Shown piece after piece: positions 26,313 through 35,429 of a stretch of 64,000 nt of DNA. Each line of letters begins with the position of its first letter. Within the stretch, counting starts at the first letter, position 1. The position numbers and the translations under genes were made by a program. A model generated the notes under the pieces. The model searched no databases, was not told the DNA's origin, and saw nothing but the letters and a program-made list of their open reading frames with translations. Source of the DNA: Mycolicibacterium mengxianglii. GTDB taxonomy: Bacteria > Actinomycetota > Actinomycetes > Mycobacteriales > Mycobacteriaceae. The stretch is taken from contig NZ_CP065373.1 in NCBI RefSeq assembly GCF_015710575.1, positions 620,001 to 684,000 on the forward strand. Direction: 5' to 3'.

Positions 26313-27918
26313 GGGTCGCCTCTTCGAGGTCCAGCCCGTGCAACAGGTCGCGCAACGCCTCGTCGTCGATGCGTTCCTCCTCGCGTTCCTTGATCAGCGC
26401 AGACCGTTCGGCGGCCAGCATCTCCAGCCGGAGCCGGCGGAACGCCGCGGCCGGGCTCTCGCCGATCTCGTCAGGATCCCGACCCAGCTGTTCCCAGGCG
26501 GCATCGCCTCGGCTGGTGTTCCATCGGCGCAGCACCTCAGCGGCGCGTTCCTGGACTTCCGACAGACCGCCGGACTCCCGCTGCTTGGCGAGCAGTTCGT
26601 CGAGCCGTTTCGCCGCCGCGGCCGCGGCGCGACTCTGCGCGGCCGCGGCGCGTACGGCGTCGGTGTGGATGTCGTCTCGCTGCACGCCCAGCACGCGGAC
26701 CAGCCACGGCAGGGTCAATCCGTGCAGCAGCAGGGTGCCGATCACCACGACGAAGGTGAGGAAGACCAGCTGCGGACGTCCGGGTAGCTCGTCTCCGGTG
26801 AGCGTGGTCAGCGGCACCGCGAACGCCGCGGCCAGGGACACCACCCCGCGCATGCCTGCCCAGGCGACGATGAACACCTGCGCCGGCCCCGGGGCGCCCT
26901 CACGCTCTCGGCGGGAGAGCCGGGGCAGGTAGGAGAGCAGGAACACCCACACGATTCGCACCAGGATCACCGTGGCCAGCACTCCGACCGAGGCCACCAC
27001 CAGCGTCGTCGCCGAGATCCCTGCCAGCTCGGAGACGACCCGCGGCAGCTGCAGGCCGATCAGCAGGAACGCAAACGATTCCAGCAGCAGTTGAAGTGCC
27101 CGCCACACCGCGTCGTCCTGTAGACGGGTGGCGTAGCCGGCGCGGGTTGCCCGCTGTCCGACCACCAGGGCAGCGGAGACCACGGCAAGCACCCCCGAAC
27201 CGTGCAGCTCCTCGCCCAACAGGTAGATGAGAAACGGCGCCACCAGCCCGATCGCGGTTTCTGCCAATGGGTCCTGCAGGCGGGTGCGCACGAACACGAT
27301 CAGCACGCCCATCACGACGCCGACGATGATCCCGACCACGACCGCCAGGGCGAAGGTGCTCGCAGCACTGCTCCAACTGGTCGCCGCGCCGATGGTTGCG
27401 GCGAGCGCCACCTTGTAGGCCGTCAGAGCGGTCGCGTCGTTGAGCAGCGACTCACCGCCCAGTAGTGTCATCATCCGGCGGGGTAATCCCAGCCTTCGGC
27501 CGATCGCCGTCGCGGACACCGCATCTGGTGGCGCGACGATCGCGCCCAGGGTGAGGGCGGCGGCCAACGTGAGATCGGGAACCAGCCGGTAGGCCACGAC
27601 GCCGACGGCGAACGTCGTCACCAGCGGCAGTCCGACGGCCAGCATCCCGATCGTCCGCTTGTTGCGGCGCAGGTCGACATACGAGCTTTCCAACCCCGCT
27701 GACCACAGCAGCGGGGGCAGCAGGACGAAGAGCACCACGTCGGGTTCCAGAGTGATCGTCGGCATGCCGGGGATCAGCCCGACTGCAAGCCCGGCGATCA
27801 CCAGCAACAGTGGTGAGGACAGCTTGAAGTGCCGGGCCAGTGCGCTCATCAACACCGCACCCACCAGCACCGCCAACGTCTGGGCACCCACGTCCGACAG
27901 ACCTCCTCGCCCCGCCAC
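26299..27918 (-). CDS. CPA1-family Na+/H+ antiporter (NhaP/YjcE type)
   Basis: 539 residues from GTG 27918, with AAGGA 3 nt upstream. About twelve membrane helices cover residues 10-420. The ion-binding core is visible as LGAIVAPPDAVSATAI followed by LLGGESLLNDATAL with the conserved ND pair, and there is AGMRGVVSLAAAFAVP in the later helix. The last 110 residues are a charged cytoplasmic tail, probably helical or coiled coil. It exchanges Na+ (or K+) for protons across the plasma membrane. It is divergent from the UBP zinc-finger gene with only 49 bp between starts. Confidence 0.9.
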   Translation of the reverse strand: MAGRGGLSDVGAQTLAVLVGAVLMSALARHFKLSSPLLLVIAGLAVGLIPGMPTITLEPDVVLFVLLPPLLWSAGLESSYVDLRRNKRTIGMLAVGLPLVTTFAVGVVAYRLVPDLTLAAALTLGAIVAPPDAVSATAIGRRLGLPRRMMTLLGGESLLNDATALTAYKVALAATIGAATSWSSAASTFALAVVVGIIVGVVMGVLIVFVRTRLQDPLAETAIGLVAPFLIYLLGEELHGSGVLAVVSAALVVGQRATRAGYATRLQDDAVWRALQLLLESFAFLLIGLQLPRVVSELAGISATTLVVASVGVLATVILVRIVWVFLLSYLPRLSRREREGAPGPAQVFIVAWAGMRGVVSLAAAFAVPLTTLTGDELPGRPQLVFLTFVVVIGTLLLHGLTLPWLVRVLGVQRDDIHTDAVRAAAAQSRAAAAAAKRLDELLAKQRESGGLSEVQERAAEVLRRWNTSRGDAAWEQLGRDPDEIGESPAAAFRRLRLEMLAAERSALIKEREEERIDDEALRDLLHGLDLEEATLNRD

Positions 27919-27953
27919 CTATCCTTGGACAGCAGCATGCCGGATCCACTGCC

Positions 27954-27960
27954 AGGAGGT
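27954..27960 (+). promoter_or_regulatory. Ribosome binding site that fixes a TTG start
   Basis: AGGAGGT at 27954-27960 is followed after 7 nt by TTG 27968. The alternative GTG 27980 is 19 nt away and too far. This places the start of the zinc-finger gene at the TTG. Confidence 0.6.
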
Positions 27961-27967
27961 GCAGTCC

Positions 27968-28312
27968 TTGTTTGGTCCTGTGAGACTGCCCCGCCGGCGT
28001 AGGGCCAACCGAACCGGCCGCGCCGCAGGGGCCCCCGGGGGTTGCGCACACTTGGTGGCGGCCGCCGAGGCCGGCGACCCCGCCGACCATCTCCAGCCCG
28101 CCCAGTTGTGCCAGGACTGCGCCACGGAAGGCATCTCCACCTGGGCGCACCTGCGGATGTGTGTGACGTGCGGACACGTCGGCTGCTGTGATTCGAGCTC
28201 GCGGCGGCACGCCACCGCGCACTACGAGGCGACGGGACATCCTGTGATGCGGTCGATCGAGCCAGGAGAGCGCTGGCGCTGGTGTTATGTCGACTTGGAG
28301 TTGATGGCATGA
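27968..28312 (+). CDS. UBP-type zinc finger domain protein
   Basis: 114 residues from TTG 27968, preceded by AGGAGGT. After a basic N-terminus of about 20 residues, the whole protein is one Zf-UBP domain, the ubiquitin-binding zinc finger of eukaryotic deubiquitinases. The ligand-rich order is GGCAHLV, CQDCATEG, HLRMCVTCGHVGCCDSS, HATAHYEATGHPV, then WCYVDLEL. Bacteria lack ubiquitin, so its partner must be another protein tail or a metabolite (inference). Similar bacterial genes often stand next to CPA1 antiporters, as here. The stop overlaps the purT ATG (ATGA). Confidence 0.85.
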   Translation: MFGPVRLPRRRRANRTGRAAGAPGGCAHLVAAAEAGDPADHLQPAQLCQDCATEGISTWAHLRMCVTCGHVGCCDSSSRRHATAHYEATGHPVMRSIEPGERWRWCYVDLELMA

Positions 28313-29613
28313 CCGACGAGTCCACCGAGGGCCCACCCGGCGCTGAGGAGACCACGGCGCCGGAAGGCTCCGAGGCCGGCGAGGGGGTCGTCGACGACGG
28401 CAGGAGGGCGCAGCGCGGGACGACGGTGCTGCTGCTGGGTGGCGGCGAGAACGGCCGCGATCTGGTGATCGCCTTCCAGCACCTGGGGGCCACGGTGGTG
28501 GCCGCCGACACCTACGCCGACGCTCCGGGCCACTCGGTCGCCGACGTGTCGGCGGTGGTCGAGCTGACCGACCCCGAACAACTGGCGGCTTTCATCAGGG
28601 ACACGCAGGCCGACTACGTGGTCACCGCCACCGACGCGGTGGCCGCCGATGCGCTGGCCGCTGCCGCCGACGGCGAACTCGCCGACGTGGTGCCCAGCGC
28701 GCGCAGCGCAAGATTGTCGCTGGACCGGGAGGGCTTGCGGAGGCTGGCCGCCGACGACCTCGGCCTGCCGACCGTCCCGTTCTGGTTCGCCGGCTCGGCT
28801 GAGGAACTGACAGCCATCGCCGACCACGCGGGTTTTCCGCTGGTGGTCAAGCCGTTGGTGGCATTGCCCGGCGAGGGGCAGTCGGTGCTGCTTCGCCCTG
28901 ACGACGTGGAGCCGGCCTGGGATCGAGCGGTTTCTGCAGGAGGACGATTCACCCATAACCGGGTGCTGGCGGAGACAGTTGTCGAGATCGACTACGAGCT
29001 GACGCTGCTGACCGTGCGCACCGGCGACGCGCCGGGGATCCTCTACTTCTGCGAACCCATCGGCCACCGCCAGGTCGACGGGTTCTCCGGTGAGCTGGTG
29101 CTCGAAGCCTGGCAGCCGCAGCCGATGGGCGATGCGGCACTGGACGCCGCGAAATCGATCGCCGCCCGGGTGGTCAACGCCCTCGGCGGGCGCGGTGTGT
29201 TCGCCGTCGAACTGCTGGTCCGCGGCGACGAGGTGTATTTCTCTGATGTCAGCGCCCGCCCGGCGGACAGCAGCGTGGTGACGCTGCGCTCGCAGCGGCT
29301 CAACGTGTACGAGTTGCATGCCCGTGCGGTGCTGGGGCTGCCGGTGGACACCATCATGATTTCGCCCGCGGCCGCCGAGCTGGTCTACGGCACCTCCACC
29401 ACCGCGGTGACGGGCGCAGGCCTGATCGACGGCCTGGCTGCCGCACTGCAGGTACCGGAAAGTGACGCCCGGCTCTACCGCCGGTCGCCGGGATATCCGG
29501 TGTTGTCCCGCCGCCGGCTGGGGTTGGGCCTGTCCACCGGGCCGGACGTCACCACCGCGCGGGACCGGGTGCGCCAGGTATCGACGGCACTACGTAGGTT
29601 GTGGCACGAATGA
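28309..29613 (+). CDS. purT: Formate-dependent phosphoribosylglycinamide formyltransferase 2
   Basis: This 434-residue ATP-grasp enzyme forms N-formyl-GAR from GAR, formate and ATP in purine synthesis, without folate. Motifs: TTVLLLGGGENGRDLVIAF at the N-terminal Rossmann-like domain, GFPLVVKPLVALPGEGQSV in the ATP-grasp core, GRGVFAVELLVRGDEVYFSDV with the metal ligands, and RPADSSVVTL. The first 40 residues are an acidic extension absent from E. coli PurT. Both ends are coupled, to the zinc-finger gene upstream and to a small membrane protein downstream (ATGA). It corresponds to Rv0389. Confidence 0.93.
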   Translation: MTDESTEGPPGAEETTAPEGSEAGEGVVDDGRRAQRGTTVLLLGGGENGRDLVIAFQHLGATVVAADTYADAPGHSVADVSAVVELTDPEQLAAFIRDTQADYVVTATDAVAADALAAAADGELADVVPSARSARLSLDREGLRRLAADDLGLPTVPFWFAGSAEELTAIADHAGFPLVVKPLVALPGEGQSVLLRPDDVEPAWDRAVSAGGRFTHNRVLAETVVEIDYELTLLTVRTGDAPGILYFCEPIGHRQVDGFSGELVLEAWQPQPMGDAALDAAKSIAARVVNALGGRGVFAVELLVRGDEVYFSDVSARPADSSVVTLRSQRLNVYELHARAVLGLPVDTIMISPAAAELVYGTSTTAVTGAGLIDGLAAALQVPESDARLYRRSPGYPVLSRRRLGLGLSTGPDVTTARDRVRQVSTALRRLWHE

Positions 29614-30050
29614 GAGAACCTGACGAGGACTCCACCGGGTCCACACCGGTGCCGTTCATGATCGCCCTGGGCGTCATCGTGCTGGTGGTCGGTGGCATCG
29701 GATTGTCGCAGCTTTTCGAGGGCGACGACGTGCCCGAGGTGGACGTGGTGGCGCAGGCCGCGATCGCGCAGAACGATGCACTGCAGCGTTCCGACTACGC
29801 CGATTTTCGGGCCTACACCTGCGCGGCGGAAGCTGGTGAGGAATCCGATCTCCTTGCTCGGCAACAGAATTCGGTCAACACCAAGGGTGCCCGTTATATC
29901 GATGGTGTGGCCGGGGTGTCGATCAACGGCGAGAAGGCCACCGGCACCGTCATCTACCATTTCGACAAGGCCCCGGACGACAAGATCGAGAGCCCGACGA
30001 TGTTCGTGCGTGAGGACGGCGTCTGGAAGGTGTGTTCGCCGGGGCCGTGA
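29610..30050 (+). CDS. Small single-pass membrane protein, DUF4878-like extracytoplasmic domain
   Basis: 146 residues from ATG 29610, overlapping the purT stop. A short acidic cytoplasmic end is followed by one membrane helix (FMIALGVIVLVVGGIGL) and a 110-residue exported domain ending in WKVCSPGP. The domain has the same pattern (DALQRSDYADFRAYTC and a GEKATGTVIYHF strand) as the C-terminal domain of the Rv0361-like protein at 14414-15247, so the two are probably paralogues. It has no enzymatic motif. Function unknown. Confidence 0.7.
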   Translation: MREPDEDSTGSTPVPFMIALGVIVLVVGGIGLSQLFEGDDVPEVDVVAQAAIAQNDALQRSDYADFRAYTCAAEAGEESDLLARQQNSVNTKGARYIDGVAGVSINGEKATGTVIYHFDKAPDDKIESPTMFVREDGVWKVCSPGP

Positions 30051-30112
30051 CGCACCGGTCCCCGGCCCCACCGTCTCGTCGCCCACTCTCGCGATGTGGA
30101 AAACTCGATCAG

Positions 30113-30526
30113 GTGAGTTACGCAGGCGATATCACTCCCGAAGAGGCGTGGAAGATACTCAGCGACAACCCCGACGCTGTACTCGTCGACTGTCGTACCG
30201 ACGCCGAATGGAAGTTCGTCGGAGTGCCCGACCTCTCTGGCCTGGGTCGCGAAGCTGTGCTGATCGAGTGGAACAGCGTTGACGGCACCCGTAACGAGCA
30301 TTTCGTCGACGACCTCGTGTCCGCCGGGATCGAACCCGCCGAGCGCCCGGTGATCTTTTTGTGCCGGTCCGGCAATCGGTCCATCGGCGCCGCCGAAGCC
30401 GCCACAGCGGCCGGCATCGGCCCGTCCTACAACGTCCTGGAGGGCTTCGAGGGGCATCTCGACGAGAACAAGCACCGCGGCGCCAGTGGCTGGCGTGCGC
30501 GGGGCCTGCCGTGGGTGCAGTCATGA
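30113..30526 (+). CDS. Rhodanese-like protein (Rv0390-like)
   Basis: 137 residues from GTG 30113. It is a single rhodanese domain with the active-site loop FLCRSGNRSIGAA, in which the cysteine carries the persulfide, and the upstream strand AVLVDCRTDAEW. The stop overlaps metZ (ATGA). Placed directly before the O-succinylhomoserine sulfhydrylase gene, it may supply or detoxify reduced sulfur for methionine synthesis, a pairing conserved as Rv0390-Rv0391 in M. tuberculosis (role inferred from position). Confidence 0.88.
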   Translation: MSYAGDITPEEAWKILSDNPDAVLVDCRTDAEWKFVGVPDLSGLGREAVLIEWNSVDGTRNEHFVDDLVSAGIEPAERPVIFLCRSGNRSIGAAEAATAAGIGPSYNVLEGFEGHLDENKHRGASGWRARGLPWVQS

Positions 30527-31749
30527 ACGACCCGCAGGTGCCCAGCGTCCGGATTCCCGCGCCCCTGCCGGATGGCGTCAGCCAGGCGACCATCGGTGTG
30601 CGGGGCGGGCTGTTGCGATCGGGCTTCGAGGAGACCTCGGAGGCGTTGTACCTGACGTCGGGGTACGTCTACGCCAGTGCCGCCGACGCGGAGAAGGCCT
30701 TCACCGGCGAGATCGACCGGTACGTGTACTCCCGCTACGGCAACCCCACGATCTCGATGTTCGAGGAGCGACTGCGACTGATCGAGGGTGCACCCGCGGC
30801 GTTCGCGACGGCGACGGGCATGGCGGCGGTGTTCACCTCGCTGGGTGCGCTGTTGGGAGCCGGCGACCGACTGGTCGCTGCCCGCAGCCTGTTCGGCTCC
30901 TGTTTCGTGGTGTGCAACGAGATCCTGCCCCGGTGGGGTGTGGAGACGGTGTTCGTCGACGGCGAGGATCTCTCGCAATGGGAAGAGGCGCTGTCGGTAC
31001 CGACCCAGGCGGTGTTCTTCGAGACGCCGTCCAATCCGATGCAGTCGCTGGTCGACATCGCCGTGGTCAGCGAGATGGCTCATTCCGCTGGTGCAAAAGT
31101 GGTGCTGGACAATGTCTTTGCAACACCGCTGCTGCAGCAGGGCCTGCCACTCGGGGCCGACGTGGTGGTGTACTCGGGGACCAAACACATCGATGGCCAG
31201 GGGCGGGTGCTCGGCGGGGCGATCCTCGGCGACAAGGAGTACATCGACGGCCCGGTGCAGAAGCTGATGCGCCATACGGGGCCGGCGATCAGCGCGTTCA
31301 ATGCGTGGACGATGTTGAAGGGCCTCGAGACCATGTCGGTGCGGGTGGACTACTCGAACCGGTCGGCGCAGCGCGTCGCGGAGTTCTTGGAGCAGCATCC
31401 GGCGGTGAAGTGGGTCAAGTATCCGTTCCTGGAGTCGCACCCGCAGTACGACCTGGCGAAGCGCCAGATGCGCGGTGGCGGCACGGTGATCACCTTCGAG
31501 ATCGACGCCCCCGAAGGTCGCGGCAAGGAGCGCGCATTCGAGGTGCTCGACAAGTTGCAGGTCATCGACATCTCCAACAACCTCGGGGACGCCAAATCCC
31601 TGATCACCCATCCGGCCACCACCACCCACCGAGCGATGGGCCCGGAGGGGCGTGCGGCGATCGGGCTCGGGGACGGGGTGGTGCGCATCTCGATCGGCCT
31701 CGAGGGCACCGAGGATCTGATTGCCGACCTGGATCGCGCGCTGAGTTAG
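30523..31749 (+). CDS. metZ: O-succinylhomoserine sulfhydrylase
   Basis: This 408-residue PLP enzyme of the Cys/Met metabolism family makes homocysteine from O-succinylhomoserine and sulfide. The PLP lysine lies in VVYSGTKHIDGQGR. Other family blocks are YSRYGNPTISMFEERLRLIEG cut short at both ends here, ATATGMAAVF, FFETPSNPM and NLGDAKSLITHPATTTH. The length and the preceding rhodanese gene match the mycobacterial metZ locus (Rv0391). The start ATG 30523 is translationally coupled to the rhodanese gene. Confidence 0.92.
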   Translation: MNDPQVPSVRIPAPLPDGVSQATIGVRGGLLRSGFEETSEALYLTSGYVYASAADAEKAFTGEIDRYVYSRYGNPTISMFEERLRLIEGAPAAFATATGMAAVFTSLGALLGAGDRLVAARSLFGSCFVVCNEILPRWGVETVFVDGEDLSQWEEALSVPTQAVFFETPSNPMQSLVDIAVVSEMAHSAGAKVVLDNVFATPLLQQGLPLGADVVVYSGTKHIDGQGRVLGGAILGDKEYIDGPVQKLMRHTGPAISAFNAWTMLKGLETMSVRVDYSNRSAQRVAEFLEQHPAVKWVKYPFLESHPQYDLAKRQMRGGGTVITFEIDAPEGRGKERAFEVLDKLQVIDISNNLGDAKSLITHPATTTHRAMGPEGRAAIGLGDGVVRISIGLEGTEDLIADLDRALS

Positions 31750-31902
31750 CAAAATCCCGGGGAGTTCGCGCCCGCGAATCAAAGACCTTGTAAGGCAACC
31801 AATCCGGGTACCTGACTTTGTTCTTCCCGTCGGCCTCCATGGCGAGGTGATGACAGCCCGGTATGCGACGCCCGAATCGGCCCGCAGCCCCAGCTGCGCG
31901 GT

Positions 31903-31915
31903 TATGCTGGGCGGG
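31903..31915 (+). promoter_or_regulatory. -10 box of a probable leaderless transcript for the LuxR-type regulator
   Basis: TATGCT at 31903-31908 is 6 nt before the GTG at 31915. A normal start site would place the first nucleotide on the GTG, giving a leaderless mRNA, common in mycobacteria. No Shine-Dalgarno sequence is present between them. Confidence 0.45.
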
Positions 31916-34554
31916 TGATCAGCGGCGATGCGCTGACAGGGCGGGACAATGAACTCACGGCCATGCGCCGTGCGCTCGGTGGAGCCGGAAACTACGCGGG
32001 TGTGGTGATTGCCGGTGCGGCCGGTGTCGGCAAGACCAGGCTCGCTCGCGAGCTTCTGCTTCAGGCATGCTCGACCGGCGCCCGAACGAACTGGATAGTC
32101 GGTACGGCCTCGGCACGCCCGATTCCCCTGGGCGCGTTCTCCGCCACGCTGGGCGACTCCATCTCCGAACCGGCGCCGAGTGTGCGCCGGGTGATCAATT
32201 CGCTTGTCGCTCAGCAACGTCAGGGCAGGATCGTGATCGGCGTCGACGACGCCCACCTGCTGGACGGTTTCTCGGCGCACGTGGTGCATCAGTTGGCCCA
32301 GACCCGGGAGGCTCGGCTGGTCGTCACCGTCCGCGCCGGCGCGGACGCACCCGACGCCATCAAAGCACTGTGGAAGGACGGGCTGCTGGCCAGGCTTGAC
32401 CTCGAGCCGCTGTCGGCAGAGTCGACGCGGGCAATGGTCGAGGCCGTACTCGGCGCGCCGGCGGATGCGCGCAGCGCCCAACGGTTCTGGAAGCTCACCG
32501 GCGGCAACGCGCTGTTCCTGCGGCAATTGATCAAGGATCAGGTGGCCGCCTGCAACCTCAGAAAGGTAGCCGGGGTCTGGATCTGGGACGGTGGGGTGGC
32601 CGTGTCCCAGAGCATGAGCGACCTGGTGGGCAACCAGCTTGATCGGCTGCCTCCCGAACTCGCGCTGGTGGTCGACAGCCTGTCACAGTGCGAGCCGCTG
32701 GAGGTGGACGTACTCATCGATCTCGTCGGGCGCAAGCAACTCGAGGTGGCCGAACAGATGCATCTGATCGCCGTCGAGCGTGTCGGGGAGTCGGTATGGG
32801 TGCGGTTGGCCCATCCGCTGTTCGGTGAACTGCGGCGCGGCAGCGCCGGTGAGATGTACCTGTCGAAAGTGCGCGGTCGGTTGGCGACCCGGCTGGCGCA
32901 GCGGGCAGATCCCGATCCTCAGACCACGGTGCAGCGCGCCCTGCTCACGGTGGAGTCCGATCTGCCTCCGGACGTGGACCTGTACCTGGATGCGGCGCGG
33001 CATGCGATGACCCTGCTCGATCTCGATCTGGCAGAACGGTTCGCCGCGGCCGCCCATGCGGCGGGATCGTTGGAAGCGACCAGGATTCGTGCCGTCAACC
33101 GATTCCTGGCCGGCAGCGGAGCCGAGGCCGAGGAATTCCTGAAGGTGCTCGGCCAGTCCGAAGACGGAGAACGTCACCGCTGGGTGACGCTGCGGGCGGC
33201 GAATCTGATCTGGATGCTGGGTGATCCCGGCCCCGCCGCGGATACCCTCGCCGAATTGGCATCCGCGCGGGAAAGCGATGCCGAGCGTGCGGCCCGCTTC
33301 GCTGTCGAGGCGTGTGTGGATGCGGTCTTCGCACGGTGCGCCGAGGCGCAACAGAAGGCGAGAGCGGCGTTGGAGTCCGGGCAGCTGTCCGATCTCAACG
33401 CGATGATGGCGTCGGTGGCGATGACGATGGCCTGCGGCGCCTTGGGACATGCGGAGGAGATCACCCCGGTGGCACGCCGAGCACTGGAGCGCGCCGGCAA
33501 TTCCTTCGAGACCTCACACATGCGGTTCTGGTTCGGCGGGGTTTATGGACGCGCCTGCCGTCTGACGGGGCGAATCGACGAATTCGTCTCGGCCGCCGAG
33601 TATTTGTCGGCGCTGGCCAAGGACATGCCGAGTCTGGCCTACGCCAACCTGGTGTTCTTGACGGGACAGGCCGAATTGATGCGTGGTGACCTGCGCACCG
33701 CGGAAAAGATGCTCCATGAGGCCCTCGCCGGTGTCGAGAAGCACGGCATCACAACTGGATTGCGACCAGCCTGTACCTTTGCGCTGGCCGAGACACACGC
33801 CAAGCTGGGTCAGGCGGAAGCGGCCGCGCAATGGCTGGCCGAGGCGCGGCGCGCGGTCCGGCCCGACTTCCTGTTCATGCACACCGGCCTGGCGCTGGCC
33901 ACCGGGTGGACGCTGGTCGCCGGTGGCTCGCTGGCCGAGGGCATCGACACCGTACTGGCCGAAGCCAAGATGGCGGCCGAGCGCGGACAACCCACACACG
34001 AGCTCGCCTGTCTGCAGGCGGCGACGCTGTGGGGTGCCACCGGCGGAATGACCGAGATCACCTCGCGGACAAGGGAACTCGCCGACCAACTGTCTTTTCC
34101 GTTGGCTGATGCGGTGGCGCTGCACGCGGAGTCGCTACAGCGACGAGACGGCGAGGGCCTGCTGGCGGCCTCGCGGGCTTACCAGGCAGTGGGCGACCGC
34201 ACCTCGGCCGCGGACGCGGCAGCGCAGGCTGCGGTCACTTTCACCGGCGCGCAGCTACGGAGCCGCGGTTTGTTCGCCGCGGCCATCGCCCAGCAGCTCG
34301 CCAAGGAGTGTGGTGGCCTGTGCTCTCCGGCGATGCACACCCCGGTCACGCCGACACCACTGACCGGCCGGCAACGTGAGGTGGCCGAGCTGGTGGCCGC
34401 CGGGCTGACCAACAAGCAGATCGCCGACCGCCTGTTCAGCTCGGTGCGCACCGTCGAAGGACACATCTACCGCGCCTGTCAGCGCGTCGGCGCGTGCTCT
34501 CGCGAGGAACTCGCCGAGATCCTGCGCCGACGCGGCTTCGGCGCCCACACCTGA
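31915..34554 (+). CDS. Large ATP-binding LuxR-family regulator (LAL/MalT-like)
   Basis: 879 residues from GTG 31915. Residues about 1-200 form an AAA/STAND ATPase domain with Walker A IAGAAGVGKTRLA and Walker B IVIGVDDAHLLD. Residues about 330-800 are helical repeats, probably TPR-like, for ligand or protein sensing. The last 65 residues are a LuxR helix-turn-helix with LTGRQREVAELVAAGLTNKQ and RTVEGHIYRACQRVG. Such proteins activate transcription when a ligand is bound. M. tuberculosis has several of this size. Its target genes are unknown; the SDR gene downstream is convergent, not in the same operon. Confidence 0.88.
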   Translation: MISGDALTGRDNELTAMRRALGGAGNYAGVVIAGAAGVGKTRLARELLLQACSTGARTNWIVGTASARPIPLGAFSATLGDSISEPAPSVRRVINSLVAQQRQGRIVIGVDDAHLLDGFSAHVVHQLAQTREARLVVTVRAGADAPDAIKALWKDGLLARLDLEPLSAESTRAMVEAVLGAPADARSAQRFWKLTGGNALFLRQLIKDQVAACNLRKVAGVWIWDGGVAVSQSMSDLVGNQLDRLPPELALVVDSLSQCEPLEVDVLIDLVGRKQLEVAEQMHLIAVERVGESVWVRLAHPLFGELRRGSAGEMYLSKVRGRLATRLAQRADPDPQTTVQRALLTVESDLPPDVDLYLDAARHAMTLLDLDLAERFAAAAHAAGSLEATRIRAVNRFLAGSGAEAEEFLKVLGQSEDGERHRWVTLRAANLIWMLGDPGPAADTLAELASARESDAERAARFAVEACVDAVFARCAEAQQKARAALESGQLSDLNAMMASVAMTMACGALGHAEEITPVARRALERAGNSFETSHMRFWFGGVYGRACRLTGRIDEFVSAAEYLSALAKDMPSLAYANLVFLTGQAELMRGDLRTAEKMLHEALAGVEKHGITTGLRPACTFALAETHAKLGQAEAAAQWLAEARRAVRPDFLFMHTGLALATGWTLVAGGSLAEGIDTVLAEAKMAAERGQPTHELACLQAATLWGATGGMTEITSRTRELADQLSFPLADAVALHAESLQRRDGEGLLAASRAYQAVGDRTSAADAAAQAAVTFTGAQLRSRGLFAAAIAQQLAKECGGLCSPAMHTPVTPTPLTGRQREVAELVAAGLTNKQIADRLFSSVRTVEGHIYRACQRVGACSREELAEILRRRGFGAHT

Positions 34555-34561
34555 GCGGGTG

Positions 34562-35422
34562 TCAGGCTTTGTGCTCGACCACACCGATCGCGGTCTGCGC
34601 ACGCTGTTCGTAACTCGCGCGGGCCTGGGCGTCGTACTTCAGGAACACGGTGTCATTGCCGAGCTTTTTGGCCAGCCAGCGCCGACCCTTGGGCGGCAGG
34701 ACAGCGCTCAGCGTGCCGACGAATCGCAGCGGCCCGGGCACCGACAGGTGGGTGATCTTGGGGTTGTCGAGCGCTTTGACCACCCCGGCGGCGATCTCCT
34801 CCGGTTGTACCGGCTTCTGTGCTCCGGTGGATTTGGTGCCCGAGATCAGATCGGTGTTGGTGAACGTCGGCATGACGCAGCTGACGTTCACGCCCTGCGG
34901 GGCGAACTCGTCGGCCATTGCGGTGGTCAGACCCACGACGGCGAACTTGGTTCCCGCGTACACCACCTGTCCGGGGAGTGCGATGAGACCGGCCAGTGAG
35001 GCGATGTTCACGATGTGGCCGCTGCCGCGTTTGACCATCTCGGGCAGCACCAGTTGGCTGCCGGTCAGCACTCCGTAGAAGTTGACCTCGACCGAGGTCC
35101 GAATGGACTCCTCGGACGCTTCGAGGAAGGGTCCGATGGGCATCACACCGGCGTTGTTGATCAGCACGTCGATGTGCCCGCCACCGTCGGCGCGGGCCTT
35201 GTCGAGGAACATCGCGAAGGACTCGCGGTTGGTGACGTCGACCGGGTAGCCGCTGGCCTGGCCCAGACGACTCAGATCGGTGACCGACTTCTCGAGCACG
35301 GTCACGTCGCGGTCGCCGATGACGACTCGTGCGCCACGGGCCAGCAGTGCCTTCGCGGTGGCGAGGCCGATGCCGCGGGCGGCGCCGGTGATCACGACGG
35401 TCTTACCCATGATGTTGTCCAT
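34562..35422 (-). CDS. Short-chain dehydrogenase/reductase (SDR)
   Basis: 286 residues from ATG 35422. The Rossmann fold has the NAD(P) motif VVITGAARGIGLATAKALL, the NNAGVMPIG motif, and the YAGTKFAVVG segment with the catalytic Tyr and Lys. The C-terminal 60 residues extend beyond the classical SDR core, as in mycobacterial SDRs related to fatty-acid or steroid alcohol oxidation. A -10 box ends 7 nt before the ATG, so the transcript is probably leaderless, and a palindrome overlaps the promoter. Convergent with the LuxR-type gene, with 7 bp between stops. Confidence 0.9.
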   Translation of the reverse strand: MDNIMGKTVVITGAARGIGLATAKALLARGARVVIGDRDVTVLEKSVTDLSRLGQASGYPVDVTNRESFAMFLDKARADGGGHIDVLINNAGVMPIGPFLEASEESIRTSVEVNFYGVLTGSQLVLPEMVKRGSGHIVNIASLAGLIALPGQVVYAGTKFAVVGLTTAMADEFAPQGVNVSCVMPTFTNTDLISGTKSTGAQKPVQPEEIAAGVVKALDNPKITHLSVPGPLRFVGTLSAVLPPKGRRWLAKKLGNDTVFLKYDAQARASYEQRAQTAIGVVEHKA

Positions 35423-35429
35423 GTGACGA

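Noticed and set aside
30427..32526. A 699-codon minus-strand open frame opposite metZ and the LuxR-type gene
   Set aside because: It is the antisense shadow of two clear genes, with low-complexity Arg/His-rich translation.
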